Positions 49,171-61,274 of a stretch of DNA of 64,000 nt are shown here, one piece after another. Source of the stretch: Triplophysa rosa (taxonomy: Eukaryota; Chordata; Actinopteri; Cypriniformes; Nemacheilidae); NCBI RefSeq assembly GCF_024868665.1, contig NC_079900.1, positions 3,374,730 through 3,438,729 of the forward strand, in the 5' to 3' direction. The position numbers and the translations under genes are program-made. The notes beneath the pieces are model-generated. The model saw nothing but the letters and a program-made list of their open reading frames with translations. It was not told the DNA's origin and did no database searches. Each line of letters begins with the position of its first letter. Position 1 is the stretch's first letter.

Positions 49171-52100
49171 CGGTGACGCGCTTACGTTTTACATAAAAAG
49201 TCAAATGAAATTATAACGCGTGTTAAGCAGCCTAGGAAAGAATAGTTGCATAAATAAATGTGCTACCCCTGCGTGGCCCGTGCATGCAGAAGCTGTCGGG
49301 CTGGTCTGTGGACGTGGATGGAGACGTGGAGTGGCTGGTGAATTATTAATAACCGAGAGCGCTTCACAGTCTGTCGTGTTCACAGAGGAACCAGAACGGC
49401 AGCTGGGGGTTTAAGGGAATTAAATACGGGCTTGTAGTGAAGCGGGGACGGCGAGGGATTATTCCGTTCACCGGCGACAACATAAGGGAGGGTGAGGAGA
49501 GAGAGAGACAGCGAGAGAGCGAGACAGAGAGAGAGACAGTCAGAGGGAGATGCAGAGATATTTGGGGAAACCAATCTCTAAGCAGTGCGCTAATAATGCG
49601 TGTTTTTCAGGTTATTTGCATTGTATAGTGCACACGTAGGCCTATCGCACTTTTTACGTCTACAGCAGTGGCACAAACTAAAAGCAAAACTACTTAATTA
49701 GTACCGGCATTGATGTGAATGAGATGTAAATGAGAATTGTCTTGAATGTGGCATCGATCTGACTTCAAACAGAGAATAATATTGTTATGAATTTAATTGA
49801 AACCATATGTTGACATTCTCTTTAGGTTAGCCTACCTCATGGTTTTATATAACTCTTTATTATAAAACAGTATATTATAAATGTTTATTATAGGGTATAT
49901 TATCAAATAGTTTCTCTTGGCAGTCTGCAGTTCTGTTAAAGAGACATGCGCTGACCTTCAGTAAAACTGAGGCGCGTGCACCTGCTAATTAAATTATAGA
50001 GCAACTTATTACGACGATTTTTATTTTGCGATGTATGCATGAATAAGGTGTTTTTTTATGTATAACAGATACATTTGGTCTCATTTTGTTTTAATTGTAA
50101 AGAACAATTCACCTTCACAGTATAGGAATATGGGAAAATATATTTTAAAATAAATCTACATAAAAGAAAATCAAACGAATTTGAGCAATTAACTCATTAA
50201 ATGACAGTGAAAGAAAAAAACGTCATTTGATGAGAAAAAAACTGTCGCATAGCCCACACACCTGTGGTTTGATTTATGTCCAGACACCCAAACATATGTT
50301 AAACACAATAATAAACACCAAAATGTTATCTTGCTTTTTAATTTCGCTTTTACTTAGTTTTACACATTAACCAGATTGTTTTATGTATTATTTGCCATTT
50401 AAACTCTAATACATTGTATGTTTGCAAACATTTCTGGTTTATTTGTAATAAATTAGAAAATGATATTTATAATTTTCTATTGTCATATAATATTAGGCCT
50501 AACTGATATAATTCGGAGAATTAACCATGTAGCCTCCAATGTATAAATTACCTTAATGATATGTAAAAAATAAAATATTTCTAAAATTCTCAATTATAAT
50601 ATATTTGTCGATTGCTAATTATCGTATTTTTTTATCGTTTATTTTAATATCAATATTAGTGTATTAATATTCGTTTTATATATTTATGCTATAGAGTTAT
50701 ATGGTAACGAGGAGGTTTATATAAATAATCTAACTGTCCTAAAAATACATCTGAGGCATTAAGTATAGGCAAGCAAATTTGGAATGAATACAATTTAAAC
50801 GAAATTTAACAAATCATACACGGTTAAATTATTTATAAGTACTGATTTCCATTTTTTCCCTCTGATATCACAAATAAAAAAACGGTGCAGCATATACATT
50901 TAAAAGGTGACGATATCAGGTTTCAAAATGTACATTTTAAAATGTTTTTATTAAAATATATCGAATGCATTTATGAGGGGAACAAAAATCTAGACATTCA
51001 TTTAGAAAATAAAAACGAATAATTGTTATCCACCCGTCTGTTAACACATAATATATACTTTTTTAAATCCTTCGATCCTCTTAAAACGAAAATAAATTGG
51101 GGTGCACGTGATTGTGGGAAAAAAAATATTACAGATTTAAATACATGTTGGAGGTCACAGAGGGAAAGAAACTCGCGCAGATCTGTTACCTTTGCAGGTG
51201 CTTTCAACCCCCCCCCAAAAAACATCACCCTGTTGAAACAATTTTATAAACCTAAATAACATAAATATATAAAAATATATATTTTTTACTTTGAATTAAT
51301 ATTAATTTTACTATATCCCTAACCGCAGTCTAAAAAAAATCAAAGCGGAAATTTGTGCCTGGGTAAATACAGCTTAAGCATCTTAACGAATTTTGATACA
51401 TTTAAATTAAAAGAAAATTATTTATATAACAAAAACAACCTAATGCTAAATTTAATTTTGAAATTGAAATAATTGATACTGCATACTGTAGCATTTCCAA
51501 CACCAAACATTTAAAAAGAAAAGAGGGGATATTCAACCTGTCATATATTCACCTGTCCTTTTACCAGGGCACACTTCAAGATCAAAGCAGTTATTTTCCC
51601 CACCATTTTTTAAATGATTAAAAATATTTAATCGTGCATATACAGTATGATGGATTGTTTAAGACTTAACGTGATAACATTAGGACAAATGTAGAAACAT
51701 TTTATGAGATGGTCTGTTTGGTTATACATCACAATTGACTCAACTATTTGTTTGCATTTGCAAAAAAAGTCACCTTTTATAAATACAAGACCAGAAATCA
51801 CATATTCCTATTCAAGATCACAAAAAAGCTCTGCCAAAATATAACACAAACCTGCAAGCAAATATCACTGGACCATCATGATTATTATTGAAAACTCATT
51901 TAAAGATAAAGCTATATGTATAATTTTACAAAGGTAAATGTCCTTTATGTATTCCTAAACTCAGAGAACCTTTGCTTCAGTAGATAAGAGCAGTTTCGTT
52001 CCTTCCTGCACCTCAAACAGCAGGGTCATTTATTTTGCGCGGCCCAGATTGAATTTTCTTTTAGCTCTGCTGCCTGTTTCTTGGCTTGGGTTTAATTTCT

Positions 52101-52473
52101 GACTGCCTGTCTTTAATTTAGCAGGGCTACTCAGGGCTGAACAGACAAGCATGAAACTCAAATTCAGCTAAGCAACGGCCCGGGCATGGAATGCTGACCT
52201 TGGCGAGCGAATCGACTGAGGTAGCGCACAGCTATAATCACACATCCGTGTAGGCACAGTTCCCTGAAGTCAAAGCAAAACGTGCATTTGAGCCATGAAT
52301 ATGTCTGGATTAACCATTAGACCTCTGCTCTTGTATGGTGCATGACCAATAATATGCTGATATTCGAGAATAAATTAAGTATATTTACAGGACAAATAAT
52401 AGTAAAGATGCTGCATTAAATGCAGGTTAAGTAGCAACTAGCTGTAAGGGTTAAACTTCAGACTGTTTGTGTA
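49171..52473. other. AT-rich intronic sequence, no gene seen
   Basis: A (GA)-rich tract lies at 49490-49550. 49600-51960 is very AT-rich with no features. 51960-52280 is GC-richer, repeat-free and could be a conserved regulatory element. Confidence 0.45.
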
Positions 52474-52770
52474 AAAGGGACAGTTCACCCCAAAATGAAA
52501 ATTCTGTCATCATTCACTCACCCTCAAATTGTTCCAAACCTGTATAAATGTCTTTGTTCTGCTGAACACACAGAAATATATCTCATCCCCCATTGACTCC
52601 CATAGTATTTATTTTCCCTACTATGGCAGTAAATGGTGGACGAGATTTGACATTCTTCCAAATATCATCCTTTGTGTTCAGCAAAACTGAGAAATGTATA
52701 CAGGTTTGGACCAATCTAAGGGTAAATAAATGATGACAGAATTTTCATTTTGGGTGAAGTATCCCTTTAA
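52474..52770 (+). repeat. Palindromic cyprinid-type interspersed repeat, copy 7 (full length)
   Basis: It begins AAAGGGACAGTTCACCCCAA and ends TTGGGTGAAGTATCCCTTTA, the inverted complement, with AATGAAAATTCTGTCATCAT and ATGATGACAGAATTTTCATT as mirrored inner blocks. Confidence 0.92.
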
Positions 52771-52934
52771 AACCACAAAATCCTAATTTCCTAAAATGTT
52801 TCCCCTAAATTTGTTTAGGAGAATAAAAATGGAGACAATTGTTAAAAATCCATGAAGAGTATGGAGGTGTAAAATGAACGTAGATTGTCGAGGTCAAATA
52901 ATCTGGATTTGAGTAAATTTGATGAGAAATGTTT

Positions 52935-53165
52935 GGTTTCATAACGAGATCTTCAATAATATTGACTTTTGATTGCAGACTTGACAAATCTGAGCTCGGT
53001 TTGACGCATTGTTGAGATCTCTTTTGAAACTCCAATAGAGACATTTGTGAGATTCTTTGGCACTTTTTCTCAGGAGAAATGTCTGAGACAAGAATGAGAT
53101 TTAAGCAAAAATCTCAGTGATACATTTTCTCAGATGAGAAATATTATGGAGACATGAGATCTCGC
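52935..53165 (+). repeat. GAGATCTC-type repeat
   Basis: It contains TTGTTGAGATCTCTTTTGAA and several CTCAG/CTGAG boxes in mirrored order. Related fragments lie at 25337 and 27455. Confidence 0.45.
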
Positions 53166-53289
53166 CGGTGATTTGTTTCTTTCTTATGGGCGCCTGTACT
53201 GTACAAACACCAAAAACAGCTCTACCGCAACCACCAAAATAGCAAAGCCCTAGCAATCAGAACATGGCAACACCCTGTCAACCACATTA

Positions 53290-53352
53290 AAGGGACAGTT
53301 TACCCAAAAATAAAAATTCTGTCATTTCTTCACCTTCATGTCATTCAAGTAT
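53290..53352 (+). repeat. Palindromic cyprinid-type interspersed repeat, 5' end fragment
   Basis: AAAGGGACAGTTTACCCAAA, then AAAATTCTGTCATTTCTTCA. Only the first 60 bases remain. Confidence 0.75.
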
Positions 53353-54168
53353 GCGAGAAACGAACAGCTACAGACTGAAGGAAGTAGAGGAACAAATGCA
53401 GAAGGGTTCACCTTTATCCAGTTTAATCCCGAAGCCCACCGGACCCCAGTCTAATTTAAATGTTCAAAGTGACTCTCATCTTAAAGGTGTATGTTTCCTG
53501 CCCCTGAAGACAACAAGGCTAATCCGGCAAAGACTTCAGAACACTTTGAACGTGTTTAAATAAGTAAACGCACGATAACACACAGTACGATCAAACAGCA
53601 GGTTAAACATGTTGGACTTTTCTTTAATGATAAAGGCTTTGCAAGTTATTTCAACGACATCTTAGTACTCTTGCCCAGAAGTGAGCTGTTTATTTAGCCT
53701 AAATTGAGTATTAACTGTACATTATGTTAACGTAAGCTCAGGATATACAGCTAATGCATCATGGGAAAGGAATGGAAAACCGCAGTGGTGTAGGAAAAAT
53801 AAAACAGCCTAACCCGAGCACGGCAGGTGGATTGTTTAGCGATGAGATTAACAACAAAAAGCAGTGCTGTGATTGGCCATCTGTGTTGAGGCTCCATCTG
53901 GATTGGAGCAGAAAGTGGCTCCAGCATCTTATCAGGCTGGTGCACAGCGTCGCTGCAGGACAGCGGGTCTCCGGAGGGAACGCCTGCGAGCGCTGCGCTT
54001 ATCTTACAGCCGCATGACGGGTTTAGACCCCTGATGTAGTGTGTGTGTGAGAGAGAAAAAGAGAGAGAGCATCAGAAAGAATATGAACCTTTAGGAGTGT
54101 GTGTGTGTTTTAGGGATAACAACATCTTAGTTCTGTGCAGCTGACGTAGTGCTACGAAAGGGAGGGGT

Positions 54169-54240
54169 GGAGTGAGCCATTGGTTGCAATTCGCAACCTC
54201 ACCACTAGATGCTGCTAAAATCTCCACATTGCTCCTTTAA
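54169..54240. repeat. Fragment of a common fish MITE
   Basis: CATTGGTTGCAATTCGCAAC then CTCACCACTAGATGC, the reverse complement of the fragment at 40535. Confidence 0.6.
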
Positions 54241-54309
54241 ATACAAATTAAATTGTGTGTATAGAAACTATAAACTAAAACAGAAAATATTAGTGCTGCC
54301 TGCCCATGC

Positions 54310-54440
54310 AAAACTTATCTGCCGCGATGCTGGGGTGTTGCTATGCGGTTGCTAAGGTACTCTGAGCAATCTAAGGCATATCACAGCATCGATCTGCCTT
54401 TGCTCAGGTGTTCTGGATGGTTGCTAAGAGGTTGAGTCAA
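54310..54440. repeat. GGTTGCTA-type interspersed repeat fragment
   Basis: GGGGTGTTGCTATGCGGTTG and TTCTGGATGGTTGCTAAGAG belong to a repeat also seen at about 27421, 39300, 43350 and 44080. Confidence 0.5.
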
Positions 54441-54533
54441 AAAAAGACCAAGCACAAGTTTACGCTATTCTGGAAATCACCAATTTGATGACTTGGTACC
54501 AGCGAACATCTCAACAAGCCACACCACTGCAAG

Positions 54534-55820
54534 CATCATTTACAGTAGGTTTGCCGCACAAATGAAGCGAGAAGAACTACACGCTTTAATACTTCAGGAT
54601 CGTCATTTCTAAAAACCACAAACCCAATGCAATGGGTCATTGTGAAGCTTGCTGTGCCAAACACAACACAAATAGTGTAAATATAGGGCTAATATAGAAA
54701 ATATAGGGCTGTCAAAAATCATAATCACGATCATTTTGGCCAATACTGAGATCCTACTGAACATGCATTGACTTTGCAAACAACATAAAAAAATAATAAT
54801 CATAAATAAAAAAACTTGAGTTTTTAAAAGTGGATTCATCTGAAACGCTAATAAATATAAATGTAAAAACAACAAATAAAATAATCCATACATTAAATAA
54901 ATAACGTAAAAATAATGAATAAAAATTAATTACGTCAAAACAGATATATATATACGTCAAATATGCACTTCCACTACCTGGTGAAAACTTCTAAACACAA
55001 ATTCAACATTCTGATAAACTACGTTCAACATATCTTATACTAAACATGTCACAGAATTTAGCTTGCCCTTATACGAAGTAGCAAAAGTGCAACGCTGTAA
55101 AGGAAACCCAATCCTTGCGGATTATTGGAAACCAAAATTAAAATGAAAATTCAATCACGAATGCTCGCACAGCCCTAAAATATTATGCACGTATATCTGT
55201 AACAGGATTATTAATGCACCATATTGGAGGAAAAGATGATAGCGGCGAATCAAAAACATAAAAGAAGCGCAATGCATTTGGCCTGAATATGCATATTAGT
55301 ATAGCAGGGACGCAAAAAGTCAACATCAAAAGAATCAGATGTGTTGGCTGGGATGTCCAGTGTGTGCGCATCTGGTTGGGATCCAGGTGGGTCCAGGGGG
55401 GAAGCGGGGCATTAAAGCCAGTGGATGCTGGGGGAGAGGGGTTGTCCTCCCCCGGAGACAGAGCGAGAAGAGGCCTGCTATAATCTGCTTCCCTGGCTCT
55501 CCATGAAAGAGAGGAGAGGACACACACACACACACACACACACCAGAGACTGACCCCCTCATACAGCTTCATCCTTCTCATCCGTTATCATCATATACCT
55601 CTGCCGCCCGGTCAACTCGTCTGTTTTCACCTTCCATTCTTCCTTCAAAACTCCGTTCTTGACCAAAACCTGCTGCAGGATTTGATGCAGGAACATTCGT
55701 TCTCTCCTATGCCGTCAGTTTTCTTTCATGCCATCTCAAAGTATTTCTACATTTGTCCGTAGTATTTGGGAAAACCTCGATTTAGGCATGTACATTCTTG
55801 AAAGTAGAGTCTTCTATAGA
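54534..55820. repeat. Left arm of a 1,287-bp inverted repeat
   Basis: Every position here pairs with the one whose coordinate brings the sum to 111849 on the right arm, with no net insertion or deletion. At least six substitutions were seen by eye, so identity is about 99.5 percent. The arm carries a TAGGGCTGTC/GCACAGCCCTA element (54704-55177) and a (CA)n at 55519-55543. The frames in the two arms are the same sequence read twice, not gene copies. Confidence 0.97.
54704..55177. mobile_element. hAT-like element, TAGGGCTGTC termini (left arm copy)
   Basis: It starts TAGGGCTGTCAAAAATC and ends ATGCTCGCACAGCCCTA. The interior is non-coding. The mirror copy is at 56672-57145. A clean target duplication was not found. 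Confidence 0.6.
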
Positions 55821-56028
55821 CAGTGTTGGGTAAGTTACTCTGAAAAAGTAATTAATTACTAGTTACTAATTACACATTCGATAATGTAATTAGATTACTG
55901 TACAAGTTACTCTCTTCAAAAAGTATTTCATTACTTATTACTAATTACTTTCTATATCCTACATCAACCTTGAGGATTAATTAAAACCAGAAGTGCTTCG
56001 AAACTAGTGTTAACATCTTACAAAGTGG
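55821..56028. mobile_element. Half of a CAGTGTTGGG hAT-like element at the axis of the inverted repeat
   Basis: It starts exactly at the left arm boundary with CAGTGTTGGGTAAGTTACTC and follows one end of the complete element at 59550-60037 for about 160 bases. The opposite terminus is absent; the last 46 bases are unrelated. Both arm tips read TCTATAGA. Confidence 0.8.
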
Positions 56029-57315
56029 TCTATAGAAGACTCTACTTTCAAGAATGTACATGCCTAAATCGAGGTTTTCCCAAATACTACGGACAAATGT
56101 AGAAATACTTTGAGATGGCATGAAAGAAAACTGACGGCATAGGAGAGAACGAATGTTCCTGCATCAAATCCTGCAGCAGGTTTTGGTCAAGAACGGAGTT
56201 TTGAAGGAAGAATGGAAGGTGAAAACAGACGAGTTGACCGGGTGGCAGAGGTATATGATGATAACGGATGAGAAGGATGAAGCTGTATGAGGGGGTCAGT
56301 CTCTGGTGTGTGTGTGTGTGTGTGTGTGTCCTCTCCTCTCTTTCATGGAGAGCCAGGGAAGCAGATTATAGCAGGCCTCTTCTCGCTCTGTCTCCGGGGG
56401 AGGACAACCCCTCTCCCCCAGCATCCACTGGCTTTAATGCCCCGCTTCCCCCCTGGACCCACCTGGATCCCAACCAGATGCGCACACACTGGACATCCCA
56501 GCCAACACATCTGATTCTTTTGATGTTGACTTTTTGCGTCCCTGCTATACTAATATGCATATTCAGGCCAAATGCATTGCGCTTCTTTTATGTTTTTGAT
56601 TCGCCGCTATCATCTTTTCCTCCAATATGGTGCATTAATAATCCTGTTACAGATATACGTGCATAATATTTTAGGGCTGTGCGAGCATTCGTGATTGAAT
56701 TTTCATTTTAATTTTGGTTTCCAATAATCCGCAAGGATTGGGTTTCCTTTACAGCGTTGCACTTTTGCTACTCCGTATAAGGGCAAGCTAAATTCTGTGA
56801 CATGTTTAGTATAAGATATGTTGAACGTAGTTTATCAGAATGTTGAATTTGTGTTTAGAAGTTTTCACCAGGTAGTGGAAGTGCATATTTGACGTATATA
56901 TATATCTGTTTTGACGTAATTAATTTTTATTCATTATTTTTACGTTATTTATTTAATGTATGGATTATTTTATTTGTTGTTTATACATTTATATTTATTA
57001 GCGTTTCAGATGAAACCACTTTTAAAAAGTCAAGTTTTTTTATTTATGATTATTATTTTTTTATGTTGTTTGCAAAGTCAATGCATGTTCAGTAGGATCT
57101 CAGTATTGGCCAAAATGATCGTGATTATGATTTTTGACAGCCCTATATTTTCTATATTAGCCCTATATTTACACTATTTGTGTTGTGTTTGGCACTGCAA
57201 GCTTCACAATGACCCATTGCATTGGGTTTGTGGTTTTTAGAAATGACGATCCTGAAGTATTAAAGCGTGTAGTTCTTCTCGCTTCATTTGTGCGGCAAAC
57301 CTACTGTAAATGATG
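56029..57315. repeat. Right arm of the 1,287-bp inverted repeat
   Basis: It is the reverse complement of 54534-55820. The match stops at 57315, and base 57316 is n. Beyond it the sequence does not continue the left arm's outer flank. The arm includes the mirrored hAT-like element (56672-57145) and a (TG)n at 56306-56330. Confidence 0.97.
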
Positions 57316-57316
57316 N
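57316..57316. other. Ambiguous base (n) at the edge of the inverted repeat
   Basis: It is the only non-ACGT base I found in the window, and it falls exactly one base outside the right arm. It may mark a contig join or a collapsed gap. Confidence 0.9.
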
Positions 57317-57534
57317 TATTTATTTATTGTAAATACTAAATAATTTAAATAATTTATTTATAGTATTAACATTTCAAATAGGTTATAAATGTCCTGTTGG
57401 TTGTATTTATGTTTATGATGTGTTAAAGAAGTCCTTCTGGACCAGCGTTTTTTAGGTCATCTGACGAGGTCTTTAAATGAGAACCTTTTTAAATAAAATA
57501 AGATGTCATGGGAAACGCTTTTTAGGTTTCATAG

Positions 57535-57685
57535 ACCGTTTCAGAGGCAACAACATAAACAAACTTAACCCGAACTTAAATGCCGGTAAAGAATCTATAA
57601 CTATCGAGTTAATTTATTGTAATACAATTAATAAAATATTCATATAAATTATAACCAAACACAGACCGGAAGTTAACTCAAACGG
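57535..57685. repeat. Dispersed AT-rich element, copy C
   Basis: It is in the same orientation as copy A: GGCAACAACATAAACAAACTT, ACTTAAATGCCGGTAAAGAA, an AT-rich core, then ATAACCAAACACAGACCGG. It has a single core instead of an expanded array. Confidence 0.6.
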
Positions 57686-59449
57686 GGATTGTTTTTAAAA
57701 ACTTGCGTTGTAAAATAAATGTAAAAATGTGCATTTTCAGACCCCTAAAAAGCAGTTGTCGTGTAAATGAAAAGTTTTCTTTTTTTAGTTTAAATGGGAG
57801 TCATGTCAACATATTTTGTTTATCCATCTTTACGTCTCGTTCAGATTTTCAGATAATTTTGTCGCTTTTCACGTCCTCTATATACCTCAGGCAGTGTGAG
57901 AGTGATGATACTTCCTGATATCGCTCGTTTCTCCTTCCTTTGGCATCTCTGCCGGTCGTCTTTCACAACTCTAAGCGGAAAGCCTGGGTTTGTGGAATCG
58001 GGCCATTGAATCTGGTGGAGTCTCACGATTCCACCGTCTCGTCGAGGGGAGGGGCCTCCTTGGCATTGCCAGGCTCTGTTTGGTAGAATGGGTCCAAATT
58101 AACATGAATATTCATGAGTGCCCCCCCGCCCTCCTAACGGCGCATCAACACTTGGTAGCAGCACATGGCGGGACAGCTGTTGCGGGCCAAAGCGGGCATC
58201 TGTGCACAGAAAGGCGGCGATATGGAGCGGGCAGGAGGAAGAGGTGTGGACATCTGCAGACAGGGATTGACAAACGCTCGGATGGCCGGAGAAGAGAGGA
58301 ATAGAGGAAGTTGGGAACAAGATTTTTTGAACAGACCACAGGGATGTGCTTCTATGAGAAAGAACGGCGAACAGACGCAGCGGTATATGTAAATATCGCT
58401 GTGCGGCGCAAAACTAGATTTGTTATTTTCGGAAGAAAACAAAAAAGTGTCTGCACCACCACATTGTTTTGGCCTGGGTGGTGCTGTGTGGTTGCTAAGC
58501 CCAACCCAGCTAAAAAAAATATGTACCAAGAGCGTGTTGCTAACATTCCCATGACGTTATGAAAGCGTTGTTAGGTGGAATATGTAAGAATTACGTTTAG
58601 CAATGACCAATGTTGACAAAATGCCCGTTTAACGTTACTGCAAGAACATTTTTGAATAAACATTAGCCAATGTTCTGGAAATGTTCCCGTTGTCTGAGGT
58701 CCAACCTCAAGTTATTGAGATATTCAGGTCTTTATATAAGACTTCGGGGTTACAAAGAAAATCTTAAAAAAGAACTTTTCTCAGGTTCTTCTTTTCAGAA
58801 CCAAGAGTGTCTACCAAGTCTACCATCACTACCAAGTCAAAACTCAACCTGAGACGCCGACACACATCCGTTCTCTCACCGACCTCACCTTTCTCCCATG
58901 ATTTCTCCAGCTCTCGATATGATTGAACTCCAGCTCTGTGTTTGTCCTCAGAGGACGGTCTTATTCTGCACACACAAACGGGCGTCTGCTTCTCACTGCC
59001 CTACATAGGCAGCAGCACAGCAGGCAGTCTCTGTGAAAGGCCCACGAGGTTTAATCTGTGTCAGATCCCTCGATAAGTCTCTTTATGCCGAAGTTTCTGA
59101 AATCCCCATCTGAGGACTCGCTGTGTTTAGGGGCTGTGCTTTCCATCGCTTTCCATCATTAATTAGCCTTAATTGAAAAGGGAAAGTAGCACAAATATGT
59201 AAATTATTCTCCCAGCATGTGATCAAATCAAACACTGGGGAAGCAACAATGAGTAATGCATTCATTCAAAAACCTCTCTGACTTTGTGAAGAGGAAAACT
59301 GTATTCTTAATTGGGATTGATTTTCGTTTGAATAAACACACGGTGGCGGTTTCTACCTGATCTGATAATTATAACCTATTTTGGACAACCAGTTAGGTTA
59401 CCTCAGGTTATTTTACACAGTGTTGAGAGAACTGTATAGGTATTAATAT
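57686..59449. other. Intronic sequence, no gene seen
   Basis: 57950-58340 is GC-richer with CCTTGGCATTGCCAGG (near-NFI palindrome, but 3-bp spacing) and ATGAATATTCAT. 59080-59260 is repeat-free with homeobox-type TTAATTAG and TTAATTGA motifs. Either could be a conserved regulatory element. Confidence 0.4.
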
Positions 59450-59501
59450 GTGTTGTATTCAAGACCACCTAAACTGGGACCAAGACCAAAGGGTGTCAAG
59501 A

Positions 59502-60305
59502 CCAAGGCTGTTTCTCAATATGCGTCCTTCAGCGATCTTGTGTCCTCGACAGTGTTGGATGTAACTAGTAAAGTAATTAGTTACTGTAATTTAATTTCTT
59601 TTCCCTTGAAAAAGTAAAGTAAGGGATTACGATTATTTTTTCTGTAATTTAATTACAGTTACTTTTGATGTAATTAAACTAAATACTTTGCGTAATAAAT
59701 GTGTGTGTAAAAGTGGAATTGCCATCAAAATTCAAAGTCTAACTTTAAAATCTGTGCTTTAATGTATAATTCTCACATTTGTATACTTTGGTCAGTTAAT
59801 AATACTACTTTATGTAGTTTAATATTATTTATTTGAATGAATTAAATAAGCCATTTCATGCCCATCTTTGAATCACTTAACTAATCAAGGTTGGTATAGG
59901 ATATAGAAAGTAATTAGTAATAAGTAACTAAATACTTTTTGGAGAGAGTAATTTGTACAGTAATCTAATTACACTATTGAATATGTAATTAGTAACTAGT
60001 AATTAATTACTTTTTCAGAGTAACTTACCCAACACTGGTCCTCGAGTCCTCGTTCTACATCATCATCAACCATCAAAGTCTGATTCAAATACCCAAGCAC
60101 AAAAGAACAGAGAACGCATGAAAGTACTTGGATGTGTTCTCGATATTAAGGATGCATCGAATGCAGCCTTGCGGAAAACGCTTGAAGTCCCAGAAGTCGC
60201 TGCGGCGCGTGCATCCAAGATTGTTCTCCTGAGGCTGTCTCGCAAGACCGGTCTCCGCGAGAATACAAGTCCGTTCTATGCCTTCTTGGAATTGGGAAAC
60301 GGCCC
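59502..60305. mobile_element. Middle nested element with GGCTGTTTCTCAAT termini
   Basis: GGCTGTTTCTCAATATGCG on the left is mirrored by GGAATTGGGAAACGGCC on the right. It sits inside the GAGACC element and is itself split by the hAT element at 59550. Confidence 0.6.
59550..60037. mobile_element. Inner hAT-like element with perfect 8-bp target duplication
   Basis: It starts CAGTGTTGGATGTAACTAG and ends TAACTTACCCAACACTG. GTCCTCGA occurs at 59542-59549 and at 60038-60045, an intact 8-bp duplication. No transposase is present in the 488 bp. A half copy of the same family lies at 55821. Confidence 0.9.
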
Positions 60306-60709
60306 ATGACTTTGAGGAGCCGAGACCAAGACAAGACCAAGACCACAATTCCTCTGAAAGATTTATTTTAGGCCAATCCCCATTCATCTCTTACCGGCAC
60401 AAGTAACAAAAGAAATAAAATAAGAAATAAGTCAGTGATTGCTTTTAAAGACAGAAGTTTTTCGTCCAATCACATTAAATCACAAATCATCAGACAATGC
60501 ACAAGCAATTTATTGTAATTCCCCCATTTGTGGTTTTGACCGGTCCTGAAATAAAGTCCCGAGACCACCAAGTCTGAGACCAAGACCCAAGACCGCAAAG
60601 TCTGAGACCAAGACAAGACCGAGACCAAAGACAGTCAAGACCGAGACGAGACCAAAAAATGGTCTTGAGAACGACCTCGAGACCAAGACCGGTCTCGAGT
60701 ACACAACAC

Positions 60710-60869
60710 TAATTAATATTGCACTCTTAAAAAATGTAAAACCATAGTTGGCCAACAAGTTCATAACCAGACGGTTGGTTTTATTGGTCCATATTTTACC
60801 CAACCATGAGTTAAAAACAACCCAGCATTTTTAGTGTTTGAACACAAGCAGAATCTGATTTTACATGAA
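60710..60869. other. Short intronic spacer, nothing recognised
   Basis: Between the nested transposons and the SINE. No feature beyond the flanking target duplication. Confidence 0.5.
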
Positions 60870-61010
60870 TGAACATAGGTAAATTGTCAAAGATCAAGGG
60901 TTCGAATCCCATGGAACACAGATGCTTATAAAAAAAAGTATAGTTTAAATGCACCATGATTCACTTTAGATAAAAGCGTCTTCCATTTGCATAAATGTAA
61001 ATGTACAATC
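60870..61010 (+). mobile_element. tRNA-derived SINE (5' part degenerate)
   Basis: GGTTCGAATCC at 60899-60909 is an intact tRNA-type B box, followed by the tail TTTAGATAAAAGCGTCTTCC and TTGCATAAATGTAAATGTA. A recognisable A box is lacking, so it is probably 5'-truncated or decayed. Confidence 0.75.
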
Positions 61011-61274
61011 TGAGTACCTCAAGAATAATAAACATATCAAACATAAACTAACCAACAGCCTGAATCACTCAATATCTGTCAATCAAAAGAAAGCTGTGAC
61101 CCAAAGCTAACACAAGCAGCAATGCAATAGATCTCATTCCACACTAACGCAAAGCGGGCCAAAACAACAGACCTGGCGTTTATTTGCAGCCTGGAGGAAA
61201 TTTACTTCCACCAAGTGTAAAAAAGTGGGAATCGTGTGTGAGCGAGAGCGAAAACGAAAAGAGAGTGCTCATAC

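Larger units (their letters stand above)
59450..60709. mobile_element. Outer GAGACCAAGACC-type element hosting nested insertions
   Basis: The left end GTGTTGTATTCAAGACC and right end GGTCTCGAGTACACAACAC are inverted termini. ATTAATAT lies at 59442-59449 and again at 60712-60719, a likely 8-bp target duplication with a 2-bp offset. The body is full of GAGACCAAGACC repeats. Confidence 0.65.

Noticed and set aside
55183..55581. 132-codon frame duplicated at 56268-56666
   Set aside because: Identical frames arise because the two arms of the inverted repeat carry the same DNA. The frame crosses a CA tract and resembles no protein.
58058..58073. CCTTGGCATTGCCAGG as a full NFI palindrome
   Set aside because: The half-sites are 3 bp apart rather than the 5 bp of the NFI consensus.
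60899..60909. B box as a functional tRNA gene
   Set aside because: No A box or cloverleaf precedes it, and an L2-type SINE tail follows, so it is a SINE.
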